From Strongylocentrotus droebachiensis (Eukaryota; Echinodermata; Echinoidea; Camarodonta; Strongylocentrotidae), in the NCBI GenBank assembly GCA_035222895.1, contig JAVYIG010000866.1:186001-250000 (forward strand): DNA of 64,000 nucleotides, read 5' to 3'. Position 1 is the first letter of the stretch; each line of letters starts with the position of its first letter. Position numbers and translations under genes: made by a program. The notes beneath the pieces were generated by a model. The model searched no databases. It saw only the letters and a list, made by a program, of their open reading frames with translations, and had not been told where the DNA came from. Below are positions 59,940 through 64,000 of this stretch, piece by piece.

Positions 59940-60654
59940 CTGAAGAAGAAGAAAAAAAAAAGACTTATTATATAGTATGGAATATAGCAGACACACTTTA
60001 TCAGGATGCCAATTAGCATTTAATGGGAACAAAATTCCCTGATGAAAGTTTACAAAGTTTCTTGCTTGCTGAATTTTTTAATTTACATGCATGTATCATA
60101 TTTTTGTATCTTAATGATGCATTCATGGCCTCCCTTCACCAGAGGGTTCACTGTTTGATATGGAAAGCATGAAAGTCTGTCCATGCACTGCATGGATAAA
60201 CACAACATTCCTTGATTTATCCCTGGTTTGAAGGACTGTCAGCAAATACCCTGATGTCCCTAACTGCATGAACCAAGGGGAAGCAATTAATTTTCCAGGT
60301 TTCATATAACAGAGGCTGCATGCCATGGGTATATTGCGTATTAATTGTCCAATTTACTAACCCTAAGCAATTAATTTGTTTTTTTCTCCATATCAAATTT
60401 TTAATTTGATTGTTCTCGGGCTAATTTTGGTACTGCGTAAATAATTAAGCATATATCAGAGGGTGTCTGTGCTAAAATGGTGCAAAAGCTCTTAATACTC
60501 TGTAATGCCTATGAATCAACTGCATATATTACGTTTGAGGCAGACTGAAACCTGGATGCAAAGCCAATAGAACATAATGTAAAGTAAATCTAGCACAAAA
60601 AGAAAAAGTCTACAATCATATATCCAATAGTCCCTTTCCCAGTAAGATATTCCT

Positions 60655-61075
60655 TGCTAGCCTTCTAAGGTGTCAAATTGACAGCCATAAACCGCTACCA
60701 CAACACCTCTAGGGTTACGGACATGCTAGCTCAGCTTGAATGGGTTTCACTTCACTTCAGTCCAGGATGGAATGTAAACGACTCATTCTTTTCTACAAGA
60801 TGTACTACCATCTTGTGGATTTTGATCTATCACAGTACGTCCAGCAGTCACAAATAGAGCAACATTACTGACTAGAGATCTCGGCTATCAGGTTCCCTAC
60901 TCCAGGACTGATCAACACAAGTATTCATTCTTTCTGTGCACTGTTCAGAAGTGGAATGACTTGGCACTTGAAACCATCCTGGTGCCAACTGTAGAGGCCT
61001 TCTGTCAACGGCTGACTGACGGAAGGTACGGAGTAGATGCTACTGGACATGAGTTATTACTTTCACCATTGTAAA
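60655..61075 (+). mobile_element. LINE C-terminal fragment
   Basis: In two plus-strand frames: MLAQLEWVSLHFS..., RMECKRLILFYKMYYHLVDF, then TRDLGYQVPYSRTDQHKYSF and FLCTVQKWNDL. This is the conserved tail of CR1/L2-type LINE proteins (LxW.SL..R....FYKM ... RTD...YSFF...WN.L). It is 5' truncated and frameshifted, and lies antisense in the last SAMD3-like intron. Confidence 0.7.
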
Positions 61076-61374
61076 TAAGCACCTTTCAGCACTTGCTTTT
61101 ATCTGATGCATAGTTTTTGAGTTATTAAAGATCAAAAGTGCATGTTTTTATCAACAGCTAGTAAATTGTACACTTCCTTGTGTACTTTTCACAAATTATC
61201 CTCATACATGCGCACATCTGAACTCTAAACTCGCTTATTGGAAAGCAGACTGTAAAGCTATACATAACATTTTTGAAAAACAGGCAACTGATGGATATGG
61301 GTAGACAGCATCTGGATACCTAGCTTTCCCAATAATGGGACAGTTAACAGAATAAAGAAACTACATGCACTTAC

Positions 61375-61496
61375 AAGCTGTGTGTCAATGAAAGACTTCA
61401 GGTTTCTGATGTGTGATGTAGAACTAGATCCAGCCTTGCGTGTTTTTTTCTCAAACAGGAGAGGCACCATGAAAAAGGCCAAGTTTGACTTTTCCT
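61375..61496 (-). CDS. SAMD3-like gene, internal exon
   Basis: 122 bases: two bases complete a Glu codon, then 40 codons (EKSNLAFFMVPLLFEKKTRK, AGSSSTSHIRNLKSFIDTQL). Acceptor AAATTTTTGCAG-type, donor GTAAGT. The phase (1 in, 0 out) agrees with both neighbours. Confidence 0.8.
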
Positions 61497-62477
61497 CTGC
61501 AAAAATAAAGTATTGAAATTTGAAAAATTTAGGATAGGGTGATCTTTTGGTGTTGAGGTGACATGCATGTGAAAGCTAATAAGGTCAATGTATGCATGTA
61601 CATTAAAAACCCAAAGCTACAATACAAATTTAATCTCAGCTGACTTTGTTGCTACCTTGTTGTTTTACAGTGCACACACTGCAGGGTCAATGATCAAAAA
61701 GTGGGTAGAGTATCTCGACTTAAAAAATAATGCTTTGCCTTTTTTAAGCCACAATAAAATTTTGGTATATGACAGAAATTTGAGCGATTTTTTTTTGTGT
61801 GTGTGTGTGTGTTAATTTATGATTGTATTGATCTATATATATGAACTATTCTGCCTTTGCTTATTGTTTGATCTAAATTGCTTTTATTTTAAGAAATAAC
61901 ACAAATATCCAAATGTCTGGAGTCCTCCATACACTCCATAGGTTATGTACATAAAGATATTATCCCGCTTCAAATTATTACATGAAACATGTCATTGAAA
62001 CCAATTGCAGGTGGGTTTATTTTCTGGTGTGCTTAAATTTCTGAAGATCAATACAAAATTATGTGATTATACCCAAAACTACCAAATAAAGCTGGAGTCA
62101 GACTGTATATGCAGTGATATAAGGTATGGTTTGTATGGGAAGTAAAGTTCGGGCAAGGGTAGGGCATGACTACAGTTATTTAGATGGATCAGATTTGGGG
62201 CATTTTTACAGGCACTTTAGACCTGAAGGAAGAAATTCCATATTTCTTTTAAAAACTGTTCTAACAATTACATACAATATTTAATTTGTATAAATATATT
62301 ATATTTCACAAATAACTTTTATCTTAACATCTATACTTGAAGAGATCGTCCAAGTGTACAGAAATGTAGATCATAAAACAAAATAATGTTATTGTTATTA
62401 CTGTAATGCACTTCTAAACTTTCCTTTCCAATACTTTCTTGACAAACATTTCAAAAATAAAAAAAAGTAGCAATTAA

Positions 62478-62653
62478 CCTGGGGGCATGTTTCATGAAAC
62501 ATGTCAGTACTGACAAATTTGTCATTCACTGACTATGACCATGACAACAGTCAGTGCCAGTGGTTCACAGCCAAACAAAATCAAGATTGTCACTGTACTT
62601 TTTAATAAATGACAAATTGTCAGTGCTGACAAGTTTCATGAAACACCCCCAGG
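62478..62653. mobile_element. MITE beside a splice donor
   Basis: 176 bases with ends CCTGGGGGCATGTTTCATGA and, read inward from the right, CCTGGGGGTGTTTCATGAAA. The interior repeats ACTGACAAATTTGTCA-type motifs. It ends 38 bases from the donor of the exon at 62691-62856. Confidence 0.8.
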
Positions 62654-62690
62654 TCCTAATCCAAGAACAAAAACAAAACAATGATTGTAC

Positions 62691-62856
62691 CCGAGGAGAG
62701 AGCCTGTGTGTCCATGTTGCCTGGGAGATTAAGAACTTGTGGCCAAAGTGGGAACATCTCCTTGCAATACGCGATGAGGTGGCCCGACATCGTAGTCCAC
62801 TTCTCTTTCAATTTTTCTGCACTCTCACTATGCAGCAGTTGGAAGTCTTGCTCAAT
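62691..62856 (-). CDS. SAMD3-like gene, internal exon
   Basis: 166 bases: 55 codons (IEQDFQLLHSESAEKLKEKW, TTMSGHLIAYCKEMFPLWPQ) and one base carried. Acceptor TTTTTATTTCAATAG, donor GTACAA. Phase 0 in and 1 out, matching 63777 and 61496. The DFQLLH...KLKEKW pattern fits the helical region that follows the RRKW block in this family. Confidence 0.8.
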
Positions 62857-63097
62857 CTATTGAAATAAAAATAATCGAAGAACAAAATTTGTTTAGTCAT
62901 TTGCACACAAGGGCACAGAGTGAGATCGATCCCCACCACCCCCTTACATTTTCTAGAAGTCCCAATATCTAGGGGGAAACAGTGTACGTTGTAGGTTCAG
63001 GTAAAAAAAATAACAAAACACTTTCCAGGCTTGAGACCCCAGCCCCTAGAAAAAAAAAGAACATTCCTGTATGTACATATGGATATACATGTATATA

Positions 63098-63644
63098 CAG
63101 TGCGTCCCACAAAAAGCGGAACCCAGACAGTCAGTCATTTTTCTAGGTGAAAACAAACAATTCATGAATTATAAAGTGCATCATTTTAAATTTCAGTTTT
63201 TCTTCTTTCTTTTGACACCGAATACAATATGAAAGAGCCACGCATACATGAGCAAAAAGTATTTGAAATTTAATTGCTAAAATCAAATTGCGCAGAATAA
63301 GTTGACAAGATGCAACGGCCTTGCCGAAGAAAGGAATGCTTCATTAGCATTTCTTTTATGTTCTTTGTTAGGTTTCTTTCATCAAATCTCTCGATGATCC
63401 CGAATCACTTGCTGCAAGGATCTAGTGTGGTTCTCTGTGCTCTGATCTGCGCAATTTGATTTTTACATTAAAATTTCAAACTCGTCTTGGTCATCCATGC
63501 GTTGCTCTTTCGTATTGTATTGAGTGTCAAAAGAAAGAAGACAAAATGAACTTTAAAATGACGCACTTTATTTTTCATGAATTGTTTGTTTTCACCTCAA
63601 AAATTTACTGACCATCCGGGTTCCGCTTTTTCTGGGACGCACTG
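63098..63644. mobile_element. Palindromic mariner-type MITE, second family member
   Basis: 547 bases, ends CAGTGCGTCCCACAAAAAGC and CAGTGCGTCCCAGAAAAAGC (right end read inward), flanked by TA. Arms of roughly 240 bases diverge toward the centre. It shares the outer dodecamer with 13224-14106 but not the interior, so both probably used the same transposase. It lies in a SAMD3-like intron. Confidence 0.85.
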
Positions 63645-63776
63645 TATATATCTTCAGATGATTATAATTATATAGTCCCATTCACAACCAAGAACACATA
63701 TTAATAGAAAAGGGAATGTACATGGATTTTGGCATTTAATTACGGTATAAGTCAGGCTCTCCCTGTGTGCTTTTAC

Positions 63777-64000
63777 CATTCCCTCCTCCAGAAGACACGG
63801 GAATTCTGTCAAAATCTCCCTCACAGATCTCTCTTGGTTTTGTATCCACTTTCTTCTGAAGTCGAATGTTTCAGCCATGAATCTGGATTTTTGTTTATCC
63901 GGGACTTTGTTGTCCTTCATCAGGGACACCATCAGTGCATCTTCCTCAGTAGGCAGGCTACACTCTTGTTGACTGCAGGCAGCTGCAGCTGTGACTATAC
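63777..64000 (-). CDS. SAMD3-like gene, exon cut by window edge
   Basis: Donor GTAAAA after ...CLLEEGM. It encodes LPTEEDALMVSLMKDNKVP, AETFDFRRKWIQNQERSVRE and ILTEFPCLLEEGM. The frame is open to the window end; a possible acceptor (TGCAG) lies near 63973, so the true 5' boundary is uncertain. The FRRKWI...SVREILTEFPCL block is the part most typical of the family. Confidence 0.7.

Overview
The window looks like nuclear DNA of a marine invertebrate deuterostome, most likely an echinoderm and probably a sea urchin. Supporting this: intron-rich genes, AT-rich intergenic DNA, a Death-NACHT-LRR receptor gene of the kind expanded in echinoids, and dense layering of LINEs, a BEL/Pao LTR element, hAT-, PIF/Harbinger- and mariner-type MITEs and a tRNA-derived SINE. 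The organism is inferred from gene content and cannot be proven from this window.

Three host genes can be supported, all on the minus strand. (1) 6.5-7.1 kb: the coding exon of a MID1IP1/Spot14 (THRSP) homologue. (2) 16.8-54.8 kb: an NLR-type innate immune receptor assembled here exon by exon. It has a Death-domain exon (54468-54766), a NACHT exon (49621-51158), a 198-bp LRR exon, an array of five duplicated LRR exons of exactly 165 bp each, and four or five further LRR/C-terminal exons down to about 16.8 kb. Every proposed junction keeps codon phase, giving about 1160 residues plus an unseen first exon. (3) 59.6-64.0 kb: the last four exons of a SAMD3-like gene of unknown function, cut by the window edge.

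Layout from left: a 16/26-bp satellite (1-0.42 kb); two copies of a PIF/Harbinger-type MITE around a tRNA-derived SINE (3.2-5.9 kb); MID1IP1; unannotated DNA with G-rich arrays (9.7-13 kb); an 883-bp mariner-type palindrome (13.2-14.1 kb); then the NLR gene. Its introns hold a decayed LINE with a nested MITE (20.9-22.7 kb), a foldback element that almost exactly fills one small intron (22.9-24.2 kb), a very young internally deleted BEL/Pao element (25.9-32.4 kb), a CR1/L2-like LINE (34.9-38.1 kb), a hAT-like element carrying a minisatellite (38.6-40.1 kb) and another LINE (41.8-43.8 kb). Between the Death exon and the SAMD3-like gene lie several MITEs and a tandem repeat in which each unit carries an exact 13-bp DR1 nuclear-receptor motif (57.0-58.1 kb).

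The strongest signals are the phase-0 LRR exon array, whose differences cluster at the putative ligand-facing beta-strand positions; the foldback element that seems to act as an intron; and the BEL/Pao element, whose two LTR copies look identical although its ORF lacks the reverse-transcriptase and integrase cores. All boundaries were read by eye; no alignment or database search was run.
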